A stretch of DNA of 23,179 nucleotides, taken from contig CAAEEX010000099.1 in the NCBI GenBank assembly GCA_900755005.1, forward strand, positions 1 through 23,179, written 5' to 3'. The stretch comes from an uncultured Collinsella sp. GTDB taxonomy: Bacteria; Actinomycetota; Coriobacteriia; Coriobacteriales; Coriobacteriaceae. The notes beneath the pieces are model-generated. The model made no database searches and was not told the origin of the DNA. It saw nothing but the letters and a program-made list of their open reading frames with translations. A program made the position numbers and the translations under genes. Shown here one piece after another: positions 8,201-16,044 of this stretch (positions are counted from its first letter, which is position 1; each line of letters begins with the position of its first letter).

Positions 8201-10325
8201 GTGTTTCTGGTCTAGACGCGTTTTGACGCACCGTCCGAGCTGCCATCGCAAGCGAGGCGGCTTTATGGGTCGAGCCGGTGTCGATCTGTTTATCGAAGAC
8301 GGCGCCTATACCACGCTTTCTTCTGCCGTGGTCATCCTAGTGGTGCTCACATTGTTGTTTTCGTCGACCGCGGCGATATGGAGCATGTCGCGTGCCGGGG
8401 ATACCCAGGTGGCGGCTGATAGCGGCGCGCTGGCGGGTGCCAACGTAGTGTCGTCCTATCACACGGCTGCCACGGTGGTTGATGCGAGCATCTTGAGTCT
8501 GGGGCTGGCGGGGTTTGCCACGATCGGGACGGGCCTGGTCGCCATCCTCATCCCGGGTGCCGAGCCGGTTGCCGGCAATATGGTCGACACTGGGATTGAG
8601 ATCATTAAAACGCGCAACAAGTTTGCCAAAAGCGCATCGGAAGGCTTACAGAAAATCGAGACGGCTCTGCCGTATCTGATCGCCGCGCGTGCCACGCAGG
8701 CGGTGTCGGCGCAGGATACCGATAGTGTGACCTATACCGGTACGGCGCTTGCCGTGCCCAGGACATCCGAGTCTGACTTCGCTGCGCTCAAAGGATCAGA
8801 GATCTCGACCGATACCATTAAAGACACATCAGATGATTTAGAGTGTGCGGCCGAGGAGCTGCGGAAGGCTTCTGAGGACACGGCGAAGGCTAAAGAGCGT
8901 GCTTGGCTGGCGGATTGTGGTGGGTCTGACAAGAGCTCGGTCGGCAGCTGTTCTTGCATGTGGGAGCGTGCGAAAAGCCTAACGGATCTCTCCGGTGTTC
9001 AAAATCCGCATTACTCATCGAGCGTTACGTGGGAGCCCCAAGTTGCCCTTGATCGCGCGAAGGACTACTACCATTGGCGTCTGACAAATGAGAAGCCCCA
9101 CGGCTCGAGTGTCGAGATGAAGGCAGAGTCTGCGGCGCGTAAGGCGTTTTATACCTATGCGAGCGCGGAGGTCGATCGGGCACATATAACCGAGAACGGA
9201 GACAGGGTTTCCTCCTATATTCCGCTGCTGCCGCGCAACTCTGATGAGGTTCGGGCGACGGAACTCTATACCGATGCGGTGTGGCCGACTAGCGTGAACG
9301 ATGACAAGGCGTATCTGCATTACGGGACGACCTGCCCTAACTATAAGAAAGGGACGCCGAGCGGATTTGCTTCGGTTGCCGATTACGATGGACAGGATAA
9401 ATGCAGCAAATGCCATTTTGGCGTTTTGTCGCTTGGTGCCGTTGCGGCGCCTTCAACCTCTATCGAAAACGGCTTTGAGTATCACTTTGACAAGTTTAAA
9501 GACGCCCTGGAGGACTACGTCGACTGTCGCAACAAGGAGCTCGAGCTCGAGCGTCAGACCGAGGACGAAGCCGACCGTGCGGGCAATGCGTTCGATGCCG
9601 CCATCAAAGAACTTTCCGGTGAGCGTCCGCGTATCGCCCCACCTGGCCGCAACGGCGTAGTCGCCTTTGCAGTTTCGGGTGATATTACCAGCCCCGATCA
9701 ACTTAACTCTTCGTTTAACACGGCGGTTGAGCTTGGCAGTCGCGGTGCCATCTCTGCCGCGGTGCTGGCGCCCGATGAGGCGACGGCGCAAAACAACGTG
9801 CTTTCGCGATTTTTCTCGACATTGAAGGAACGCTCGGGTGGCGTTGCCGGCGTACTCGATGGCGTCATGGATGTTTGGGGACGGCTGCTTGTGGGATACG
9901 GAGACATCCAAGGTTCGGCCGACGAACTTGTGGACGAGATGATTAAGGGCCTAGGAGAGGGCAACGGTGCGTTGGGCTCCATTGCATCGTGGCTCGGCGA
10001 TACCGTTTCGGCGTCCGTGGCGGCGCTGGGTTTGGAACCGTGCGACTTGCGCCTGCGAAAGCCGGTGCTGACCGATTCCGCCAACGTCATTAAGAGTCCG
10101 GGGTCTGACATTGCCGGTCTCTCTCAAGCGCAAGACAAGCTGCGAAGTATTCCGTTGGGCGTGACCGATCCCAAGGCGCTTTGCGAGGCGTTGGAATATC
10201 AAGTCGAACGCACCATCAGCGGTACGGTGTTCACGCTTGCGGAGATTCCTCTGCCCGGCGGCGGCTCCATCCCGCTTACCGTCGATGTCGCCACGCTGGT
10301 TGGCGCTCTGGGCGGTGGGTCGTAA
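8172..10325 (+). CDS. Large TadG-like pilus-associated protein
   Basis: This 717-aa protein begins with a basic segment and one hydrophobic helix at about residues 49-70 (LSSAVVILVVLTLLFSST), followed by DTQVAADSGALAGANV, a typical TadG N-terminal feature. It lacks the Glu at mature position 5 seen in the four small pilins. The rest is extracytoplasmic, with a second hydrophobic stretch at about 105-130, predicted helices, and cysteine clusters at C249, C260, C262 and C388, C411, C414 (CSKCHFG). The middle (about 8780-9500) looks less GC-rich than its neighbours, suggesting a fast-changing or acquired surface domain. ATG 8172 has GGAGGGAG at 8161-8168. TAATG links it to the next gene. A pilus-tip or anchoring role is inference. 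Confidence 0.78.
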   Translation: MIRGLLHGIKCFWSRRVLTHRPSCHRKRGGFMGRAGVDLFIEDGAYTTLSSAVVILVVLTLLFSSTAAIWSMSRAGDTQVAADSGALAGANVVSSYHTAATVVDASILSLGLAGFATIGTGLVAILIPGAEPVAGNMVDTGIEIIKTRNKFAKSASEGLQKIETALPYLIAARATQAVSAQDTDSVTYTGTALAVPRTSESDFAALKGSEISTDTIKDTSDDLECAAEELRKASEDTAKAKERAWLADCGGSDKSSVGSCSCMWERAKSLTDLSGVQNPHYSSSVTWEPQVALDRAKDYYHWRLTNEKPHGSSVEMKAESAARKAFYTYASAEVDRAHITENGDRVSSYIPLLPRNSDEVRATELYTDAVWPTSVNDDKAYLHYGTTCPNYKKGTPSGFASVADYDGQDKCSKCHFGVLSLGAVAAPSTSIENGFEYHFDKFKDALEDYVDCRNKELELERQTEDEADRAGNAFDAAIKELSGERPRIAPPGRNGVVAFAVSGDITSPDQLNSSFNTAVELGSRGAISAAVLAPDEATAQNNVLSRFFSTLKERSGGVAGVLDGVMDVWGRLLVGYGDIQGSADELVDEMIKGLGEGNGALGSIASWLGDTVSASVAALGLEPCDLRLRKPVLTDSANVIKSPGSDIAGLSQAQDKLRSIPLGVTDPKALCEALEYQVERTISGTVFTLAEIPLPGGGSIPLTVDVATLVGALGGGS

Positions 10326-10801
10326 TGAGTATCCGCATGCGTCTGCGCGAGGAGCGCGCCCAGGCGACGGTGGAGATGACAGTGGTTACGCCCGTTTTGC
10401 TGGTGCTGGCACTCATCGTATACAACGTCATGATCTTTGCCAGCGCTGTCGCGCGCTTCGACCGCGTGGTGCCCGACATCGTGTTGGCGCACGCCGTGGC
10501 GTCGGAGGGGGAGGGCGACGAAAGCTCTGTCGATGCCTCGGCGACGGTCCAGACTCAAATTCTGAATGCCATGGAAGGCTATGACTTGCAGATCGAAGTG
10601 TCGAGCGAGCAAGGCGCGGAGGCATCGGATGGTGGTCTGCTCTCCCTATCCGGTACGTTTAGGACCTATACCTGCACCATGCGCTATGAGCCGTGGCCGA
10701 GCTCGCTCAGCATCGCCGGCGTTTCGCTGGGGGCACCGGCAAAGTTGTCACACGAGCGCGCGGTGACGGTCGATCCATGGCGTCCGGGGGTGGTCATGTG
10801 A
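10325..10801 (+). CDS. Second TadE-like minor pilin
   Basis: This 158-aa protein starts with a short basic leader and the signal REERAQATVEMTVVTPVLLV: Ala/Gln cleavage, Glu at mature position 5, then a hydrophobic helix. A soluble domain of about 120 residues follows and contains two cysteines or fewer. It fits the TadE family of pseudopilins, which need the same peptidase as Flp. The ATG overlaps the previous stop (TAATG), and its own stop overlaps the next GTG, so translation is likely coupled on both sides. Confidence 0.83.
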   Translation: MSIRMRLREERAQATVEMTVVTPVLLVLALIVYNVMIFASAVARFDRVVPDIVLAHAVASEGEGDESSVDASATVQTQILNAMEGYDLQIEVSSEQGAEASDGGLLSLSGTFRTYTCTMRYEPWPSSLSIAGVSLGAPAKLSHERAVTVDPWRPGVVM

Positions 10802-11157
10802 CCGCGGTCTCGTCCTACATCGCCTACGCGCGGGCACTCAATAGGCTGGGCTGGACGCCGGCCGAGTTTGCGGTGGCGGAGTCGTTTGCCGTGCGCCTGC
10901 GCGGCATGCTGGGACGGTGTCCGGTTGCCGCCAACGGTCTGCCGCTCGTCATGGCATTTCCACGCTGCTCTTCGGTCCATACGTGTTTTATGGCCTATCC
11001 CATCGACATTGCCTTCATCGATCGCGACGGCAATATCCTCGCGCGCTACGAAAACGTACGTCCCTGGCGTATGTGCTCCTGCCCCGGCGCCTGGGCCGCA
11101 CTAGAGCGCCCTTCAATCATTGTTTCGACCCCTGCTCTCCAACGCGTGCCGGCTTAA
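10798..11157 (+). CDS. DUF192 family protein
   Basis: The 119-aa product matches the DUF192 pattern: RLRGMLGR near residue 37, then SSVHTCFMAYPIDIAFIDRD and VRPWR. The biochemical role of the family is not settled. Many members are small and often secreted, but no signal peptide is visible here. The GTG start overlaps the preceding TGA (GTGA), so it is the last gene of the Tad transcript. DUF192 genes occur near tad loci in other actinobacteria (from memory), and the tight coupling supports a link here. Extra cysteines in CSSVHTC and MCSCPG are worth noting. Confidence 0.85.
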   Translation: MTAVSSYIAYARALNRLGWTPAEFAVAESFAVRLRGMLGRCPVAANGLPLVMAFPRCSSVHTCFMAYPIDIAFIDRDGNILARYENVRPWRMCSCPGAWAALERPSIIVSTPALQRVPA

Positions 11158-11175
11158 GAATTGGCGACAGCGGAC

Positions 11176-11201
11176 TTTCGTCATACGAAATTGGGTAAGA
11201 T
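11176..11201 (+). promoter_or_regulatory. Candidate operator and -10 of the toxin-antitoxin pair
   Basis: TTTCGT at 11176-11181 and ACGAAA at 11185-11190 form a perfect inverted repeat with a 3-nt spacer. A -10-like TAAGAT lies at 11196-11201, so a bound antitoxin would cover the -35 region. Autorepression by RHH antitoxins is common; the assignment here is inference. Confidence 0.35.
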
Positions 11202-11215
11202 GGAGGAGAAGATGC

Positions 11216-11482
11216 ATGGATGTTGAGATCCATCCCAACGCTAAAAAGCACCTGACGGAAAAGCAGGTGCTTAGCGCTTGGCTTGCGGTTACTGAGTGCG
11301 TTCGTCGCGAGTCGAAGGACGAGCCGCCGAGATGGCTTGCGATTGGATGGCTCCCAGACGGACGAAGCGTGGAGCTTGTCGCGGTCGAGCTTGTCCGTGG
11401 GTGGCTTATCATTCATGCCTTGTCTCCAGTCCAGAAGAAATTTTGGCAGGAGATTGAACAGGCTCGGCAAAGGGGTCGATGA
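11216..11482 (+). CDS. Putative toxin of a type II toxin-antitoxin pair (RelE/BrnT-like size)
   Basis: This 88-aa protein starts MDVEIHPNAKKHLTEKQV and continues with two hydrophobic strand-like stretches (RWLAIGWLPDGRSVELVAVE, WLIIHALSP). Its size, partner and pattern resemble BrnT/RelE-type RNase toxins, but no catalytic residues can be assigned with confidence. ATG 11216 is selected because GGAGGAGA at 11202-11209 is well placed; upstream in-frame codons have no ribosome site and overlap DUF192. The stop overlaps the downstream ATG as ATGA, the usual arrangement of co-translated toxin and antitoxin. A function as a conserved hypothetical unrelated to toxicity cannot be excluded. Confidence 0.65.
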   Translation: MDVEIHPNAKKHLTEKQVLSAWLAVTECVRRESKDEPPRWLAIGWLPDGRSVELVAVELVRGWLIIHALSPVQKKFWQEIEQARQRGR

Positions 11483-11766
11483 TGGGCAAGACGTATACGG
11501 CCGCTAATGGTCAGGTTGTAACGGATGAAATGATTGACGCGTGGTGTGAGTCGTACGAGCGCGGAGAGTTTCCGGATGGCGAACACACCGTTGGTGGGAT
11601 CGTACATGGACGGCCCCCACTCTCAGGTGAGGGGACGGCAACGCTGTCGGTCAAGATTCCTCTGGGAATGAAGGAGGCCATTCGTCGACGGGCGGCTGCC
11701 GAGGGGATGACGCCAAGTGAGTTTGCCCGTGCGGCTCTGAGCGAAAAACTTCTTGCTGCCGGCTGA
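11479..11766 (+). CDS. Ribbon-helix-helix antitoxin-like protein
   Basis: The 95-aa protein has an N-terminal part (TDEMIDAWCESYERGEFPDG, then HTVGGIVHGRPPLS) that probably contacts the partner. The C-terminal ribbon-helix-helix fold is seen in TATLSVKIPLGMKEAIRRRA followed by AAEGMTPSEFARAALSEKLL: a beta strand, then two helices. This is the usual form of an RHH antitoxin that binds DNA as a dimer and represses its own operon. It overlaps the preceding gene by 4 bp. A start at 11482 (second ATG) is equally possible. The palindrome at 11176-11190 is its most likely operator. Confidence 0.75.
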   Translation: MMGKTYTAANGQVVTDEMIDAWCESYERGEFPDGEHTVGGIVHGRPPLSGEGTATLSVKIPLGMKEAIRRRAAAEGMTPSEFARAALSEKLLAAG

Positions 11767-11829
11767 TGCCTCTGACGTGCCGATTTAAAGAACCGAGGCT
11801 GTGCTCAAAAACTTTTTTGAAATTCTCGG

Positions 11830-11857
11830 TTGACCGGAACGCGTCCTTGGTTATACT
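11830..11857 (+). promoter_or_regulatory. Promoter of tRNA-Phe
   Basis: TTGACC at 11830-11835 and TATACT at 11852-11857 are separated by 16 bp, and the tRNA begins 32 bp downstream of the -10. Both hexamers are close to the housekeeping consensus. The region 11767-11829 holds nothing else I recognise. Confidence 0.78.
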
Positions 11858-11889
11858 AATCAAGCCTTGAAACAAGGCACACCTCAAAT

Positions 11890-11962
<73 letters not shown>

Positions 11963-11975
11963 CCTTGAATTGACT

Positions 11976-12006
11976 AGGACCTCTGCAAAGGGGTCCTTTT
12001 CTTTTA
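11976..12006 (+). terminator. Terminator after tRNA-Phe
   Basis: AGGACCTC at 11976-11983 pairs with GGGGTCCT at 11990-11997, including one G-T pair, over a 6-nt loop, followed by TTTTCTTTT. Confidence 0.82.
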
Positions 12007-12017
12007 TGCAGGGTTCT

Positions 12018-12190
12018 GCGGAAACTGCGTCCCAGAATAAGGGCTCAGAACGGGATACTCTTTCCGCTTCGGGCCTGTCTGGGAAAGCGCGACCCGGAAT
12101 GACGCGAAATTGCGGGTCGCGCTTTCCGGTTGGGCCTGCTAACGGAAAATGCGCCCCATTATTGAGCGATAGAACGGGACGCGCTTTCCG
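12018..12190. repeat. Three tandem palindromic (REP-like) units
   Basis: Three inverted repeats follow one another with a period of about 62 bp. Unit 1 has arms 12018-12033 and 12052-12067 (12 of 16 positions pair). Unit 2 has arms 12082-12096 and 12113-12127 (15 of 15 pair). Unit 3 has arms 12143-12157 and 12176-12190 (12 of 15 pair). Arms share the pattern CGGAAAnnGCGnCCC, and the spacers share GGGCCTG. The loops of units 1 and 3 share AGAACGGGA. This is non-coding and looks like a dispersed palindromic repeat array. The remaining part up to the operator near 12282 holds nothing recognised. Confidence 0.8.
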
Positions 12191-12281
12191 GTGCCTGCCT
12201 CCGGCGCGCGTGCGCACCTTGTCGCACCATTCCGAGCCTGTCTGCTCCCAGACATTCCTCCCACTTTCGCGTCACTTTACA

Positions 12282-12318
12282 GACCGTTCGGTCGCCTGTC
12301 CGCACACGCGGGTATACT
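12282..12318 (+). promoter_or_regulatory. Candidate operator and -10 upstream of the GH5-like gene
   Basis: GACCG-TT-CGGTC at 12282-12293 is a perfect palindrome of the type bound by many TetR-family repressors. TATACT at 12313-12318 lies 19 bp further on and is a good -10, so the palindrome covers the -35 zone, where no good hexamer is seen. Transcript leader to the gene would be about 60 nt. Confidence 0.45.
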
Positions 12319-12383
12319 CAAAACGATACTTATCCTATGCAATACGATGCGGGTTCGACCTGCATGATCCGAAGGGGGCAGTG

Positions 12384-13445
12384 ATGGAGAGGATACTCGG
12401 CGTTAATCTCTCTGGCTGGTTTATTCCCGAGCCTTGGGTGACCCCGTCGCTGTACGCGGCGACCGGTGCATCCAACGCGGCCGAGCTACAGGAGGCCATG
12501 GGTACCGCCGCCTATAACGAGCGCATGCGCCGCCATTACGAGACGTTTGTGAGCGAGGACGATTTTCGCCGCATGGCGCAGATCGGTCTCAACGCCGTGC
12601 GTCTGCCGGTGCCCTGGTATGCCTTTGGTTCGCAGGAGTCCGATGCGTCCTACATCTCGGTTGTCGACTACATTGACCGTGCAATTGAGTGGGCTGCCAA
12701 GTACGACATCCGCGTGCTGCTCGATCTGGCAACTGTGCCCGGGGGCCAGGGCGATTCCAACGATTCACCCACCACGCCGGAGGCTGTCGCCGAGTGGCAT
12801 TCGTCCACCAACGGCCGTCATGTCGCACTCGACGTGCTTGAGCGCTTGGCCGATCGCTATGGCGAGGCCGAGAGCCTGCTGGGCATTGAGCTGCTGGACA
12901 CGCCGCAGATGAGCGTTCGCAAGAGCCTCTTCACCATGACGGATGGCATTCCTGCTCACTACCTGCGCAATTTCTATCGCGATGCCTACGAGCTCGTCCG
13001 TTCGTATATGCCCGAGGATAAGATCGTCGTCTTCTCGTCGTCGGGGCATCCCAGCGAGTGGAAGCATTTTATGCGCGGCGCCAAGTACAAGAACGTCTAC
13101 ATGGACCTTCACCTGTACCATTACCGCGACGAGTATGCGCTCGACATCACGAGCCCTCGCGGGCTGACGACGGCGATTTCGCGTAACAAGCGCGAACTTA
13201 AAGAAGCGATTTCGACTGGGTTCCCCGTGCTGGTGGGCGAATGGTCGGGCGCGGCGATCTTTGCCAACTCGTCGGTTACGCCCGAGGGCCGCAATGCCTA
13301 CGAGCGCGTGTTTATCGCCAACCAGCTGGCTTCGTTTGCGCCGGCTGCCGGTTGGTTCTTCCAAACGTGGAAGACCGAGAAGCGCATTGCAGCATGGGAC
13401 GCCCGCGCGGCGCTCGGTACGCTCGAGCGCGGCATGATTGAATAG
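12384..13445 (+). CDS. Glycoside hydrolase family 5-like protein, acid/base residue apparently lost
   Basis: This 353-aa protein resembles exo-beta-1,3-glucanase-type GH5 enzymes: GVNLSGWFIPEPWVTPSLY at the start, then LNAVRLPVPWYAF, VLLDLATVPGGQG, HLYHY and VGEWSG. The nucleophile Glu286 is present in GEW. The usual acid/base motif GIELLNEP reads GIELLDTP at 167-174, so Asn172 is Asp and the catalytic Glu173 is Thr. It has no signal peptide and so is probably cytoplasmic. The start at ATG 12384 follows GAAGGGGG at 12371-12378; the open frame upstream crosses a palindrome array and is not coding. It could be a carbohydrate-binding pseudoenzyme or use another residue. rsmI starts 6 bp after its stop. 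Confidence 0.82.
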   Translation: MERILGVNLSGWFIPEPWVTPSLYAATGASNAAELQEAMGTAAYNERMRRHYETFVSEDDFRRMAQIGLNAVRLPVPWYAFGSQESDASYISVVDYIDRAIEWAAKYDIRVLLDLATVPGGQGDSNDSPTTPEAVAEWHSSTNGRHVALDVLERLADRYGEAESLLGIELLDTPQMSVRKSLFTMTDGIPAHYLRNFYRDAYELVRSYMPEDKIVVFSSSGHPSEWKHFMRGAKYKNVYMDLHLYHYRDEYALDITSPRGLTTAISRNKRELKEAISTGFPVLVGEWSGAAIFANSSVTPEGRNAYERVFIANQLASFAPAAGWFFQTWKTEKRIAAWDARAALGTLERGMIE

Positions 13446-13451
13446 GTTGAT

Positions 13452-14330
13452 ATGACGCAAAACAGCGCCCATACGGGCAAACTCTATGTGGTCGGCACGC
13501 CCATCGGCAACCTGGGCGACCTGTCCCCGCGCGTTGGTGAGGCTTTTGCCGCCGCCGATGCCATCTGCTGCGAAGACACGCGTGTGACGTCAAAGCTGCT
13601 GATGCACCTGGGCATTTCCAAGCCGCTTGTCCGTTGCGACGAGAATGTGATCGCTAGCCGCGCTGCCGGCCTGGTCGACCGTCTGCTGGCGGGGGAGACC
13701 CTCGCCTTTGCCTCGGACGCCGGCATGCCGAGCGTGTCTGATCCCGGCCAGGCGTTGGTCGAGGCGGCGCGTGAGGCCGATGTGCCCGTCGAAGTTATTC
13801 CCGGGCCCTCTGCTTGCGTCACGGCGCTTGTTTCGTCCGGCATTCCCTGCGAGCATTTTTTCTTCGAGGGCTTTTTGGGCCGAAAGCACGGCGACCGTGT
13901 GCGCCGTTTGCAGCGCCTTGCCGTGGTGCCCGGCGCACTCATCTTCTACGAGTCTCCACATCGCATCGTGGCGACGCTCGAGGCCGTGGCGGAGGTCTTT
14001 CCCCAGCGTGAGGTTGCCGTCTGCCGCGAACTCACCAAGCTGCACGAGGAGGTCTTGCGCGGGCCCGCTGACCAGCTTGCCGAGGAGCTGCGTGCTCGCG
14101 GCGAGGTAAAGGGCGAGATTGCGCTGGTCATCGCGCCGCCGAGCGAGGATGAGGAGGCCGGCATCGCGCCGGTTGGCGCTGCGGTAGCGGATCCCGACGA
14201 GGCCCTGCGCGAGGATATCCGCACCGCGCTCGAGGAGGGGGAGCCCGCCTCTGCGGTGGCCAAGCGCCTGTCTCAGAAGTATTCGCGCCGCAAGCGCGAT
14301 GTCTATGCCATGGTGCTCGATATGCAATAG
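13452..14330 (+). CDS. rsmI: 16S rRNA (cytidine(1402)-2'-O)-methyltransferase RsmI
   Basis: RsmI methylates the ribose of C1402 in the decoding centre using S-adenosylmethionine. The 292-aa protein carries the tetrapyrrole-methylase fold signatures GTPIGNLGDLSPR (Gly15 on), CEDTRVTSKLL, SDAGMPSVSDPG and VIPGPSACVTAL, followed by FEGFLGRK and FYESPHR. The C-terminal extension from about 235 is acidic and ends in a basic helix (AVAKRLSQKYSRRKRDVYAM), as in other family members. The ribosome site before ATG 13452 is poor, so it may depend on translation of the gene 6 bp upstream. metG follows after 69 bp. Confidence 0.95.
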   Translation: MTQNSAHTGKLYVVGTPIGNLGDLSPRVGEAFAAADAICCEDTRVTSKLLMHLGISKPLVRCDENVIASRAAGLVDRLLAGETLAFASDAGMPSVSDPGQALVEAAREADVPVEVIPGPSACVTALVSSGIPCEHFFFEGFLGRKHGDRVRRLQRLAVVPGALIFYESPHRIVATLEAVAEVFPQREVAVCRELTKLHEEVLRGPADQLAEELRARGEVKGEIALVIAPPSEDEEAGIAPVGAAVADPDEALREDIRTALEEGEPASAVAKRLSQKYSRRKRDVYAMVLDMQ

Positions 14331-14399
14331 ATGGAGGATATCCAGCCCTTGCGCTAGAATCATCCCCTGTATGCAACGTTTTTCTGGAGGACAAACCCC

Positions 14400-16001
14400 A
14401 TGGATCAAAGCAAGCCTTCGTTCTTTATCACGACGCCCATCTACTACGTCAACGCCGATCCGCACCTGGGCACGGCTTATTCCACCATCATCGCCGACGT
14501 TCAGGCTCGCTATCGTCGCTCTGCCGGCTATAACGTCAAGTTCCTGACCGGCATGGACGAGCACGGCGAGAAGGTCGCCGAGGCCGCAGCCAAGCACAAC
14601 ATGACGCCGCAGGAGTGGACCGACAGCCAGGCTCCGCACTTCAAGGAGCTTTGGAGCAAGCTCGAGATCTCCAACGACGACTTCATTCGCACCACCGAGC
14701 CGCGCCAGCATCACGCCGTGCAGTATCTGTGGGAGCGCATGAAGGAGTCCGGCTACCTGTATAAGGGCAGCTATGACGGCTGGTACTGCGTGCCCGACGA
14801 GACCTACTTTACCGATACGCAGGTCCAGAAGGGCGACGAGGAGTACGGCAGCGTCGGCCAGCACCTGTGCCCCGACTGCCACCGTCCGCTTGAGCGCGTG
14901 CAGGAGGAGTCCTACTTCTTTAAGCTTTCCGCCTTCCAGGACAAGCTGCTTAAGCTCTATGACGAGCATCCCGACTTTGTCGAGCCTGCGTTCCGCATGA
15001 ACGAGGTTCGCAGCTTTGTCGAGGGCGGCCTCAACGACCTTTCCGTGAGCCGTACGAGCTTTGACTGGGGCATTCAGGTCCCGTTTGACGAGGGTCACGT
15101 GACCTACGTGTGGTTCGATGCGTTGCTCAACTATATGACGGCCGTCGGTTACGGTGTCGACACCGACGAGGCGCGTGCCGAGCTGGCCTATCGCTGGCCC
15201 GCGCAGTTCCACATCGTGGGTAAGGACATCATCCGCTTCCACTGCGTCATTTGGCCCGCCATGCTCATGGCCATCGGCGAGGCCCTGCCCGAGCACGTCT
15301 TTGCCCACGGCTTCCTGACCGTGCGCAATGCCGAGACCGGCAAGGCCGAGAAGATGTCCAAGAGCCGCGGCAACGCCATCGCTCCGCAGGACGTTATCGA
15401 CATGCTGGGCGTCGAGGGCTATCGCTACTACTTTATGACCGACGTGGTCCCCGGCACCGACGGTGCCATCAGCTTCGACCGCATGGAGCAGGTCTACAAC
15501 GCCGACCTGGCCAACAGCTGGGGCAACCTCATCTCGCGTTCGCTCAACATGAGCGGCAAGTATTTTGACGGTTGCGCGCCCGCCAAGCCCGCATCGTTCG
15601 ATGCGTTCGACAACCCGCTGGCAAAGATCGCCGATGGTCTGGTCGAGCGCTACATGGCCAAGATGGACGTGCTCGATTACGGTGGAGCCAAGGACGAGGT
15701 CATGGAGCTCATCCATGCCGCCAACCACTACATCGAGGACTCCGAGCCTTGGGCACTTGCCAAGGACGAGGCCAAGGCTGACGAACTGGCATTTGTGATC
15801 TACAACTTGCTCGAGGCCATCCGCATCGCCGCCCACCTGCTGATGCCGCTTATGCCCCAGACTTCTGTCGAGGCTCTGCGCCGTCTGTCCTGTGAGGGCG
15901 AGGCCACGAGCGACGACCTCAAAGGCATTTGCACTTGGGGCTTGCTTGCCGGCGGTCAGCCCGTCGAGAAGGGCGATCCGCTGTTCCCGCGTCTGGGCTA
16001 A
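14400..16001 (+). CDS. metG: Methionyl-tRNA synthetase
   Basis: MetRS charges tRNA-Met. The 533-aa protein has the HIGH-type motif HLGT at 22-25 within YYVNADPHLGTAYST, the KMSKS loop at 318-322 (EKMSKSRGNAI), and a connective-peptide metal-knot region with CVPDE and CPDC; the first half has Cys-x-x-Asp in place of a second cysteine. It ends after the anticodon-binding helical domain and lacks the C-terminal EMAP/Trbp111 dimerisation domain. TGGAGG lies about 10 nt upstream of the ATG, and a -10-like TAGAAT at 14355-14360 suggests its own promoter, although no good -35 is visible. No T-box leader is present. Confidence 0.97.
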   Translation: MDQSKPSFFITTPIYYVNADPHLGTAYSTIIADVQARYRRSAGYNVKFLTGMDEHGEKVAEAAAKHNMTPQEWTDSQAPHFKELWSKLEISNDDFIRTTEPRQHHAVQYLWERMKESGYLYKGSYDGWYCVPDETYFTDTQVQKGDEEYGSVGQHLCPDCHRPLERVQEESYFFKLSAFQDKLLKLYDEHPDFVEPAFRMNEVRSFVEGGLNDLSVSRTSFDWGIQVPFDEGHVTYVWFDALLNYMTAVGYGVDTDEARAELAYRWPAQFHIVGKDIIRFHCVIWPAMLMAIGEALPEHVFAHGFLTVRNAETGKAEKMSKSRGNAIAPQDVIDMLGVEGYRYYFMTDVVPGTDGAISFDRMEQVYNADLANSWGNLISRSLNMSGKYFDGCAPAKPASFDAFDNPLAKIADGLVERYMAKMDVLDYGGAKDEVMELIHAANHYIEDSEPWALAKDEAKADELAFVIYNLLEAIRIAAHLLMPLMPQTSVEALRRLSCEGEATSDDLKGICTWGLLAGGQPVEKGDPLFPRLG

Positions 16002-16044
16002 GACGTCGCGCGAGTGCCATATCGGCAATTTGCTGTGTAACGGT

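Noticed and set aside
11970..12383. N-terminal extension of the GH5-like frame by up to 138 codons
   Set aside because: It crosses the tRNA-Phe terminator and the palindrome array, has no ribosome site, and the family homology begins right at ATG 12384.
14331..14399. Possible T-box leader before metG or serS
   Set aside because: The upstream regions are too short, and no T-box core (TGGNACCGCG-like) sequence is visible.
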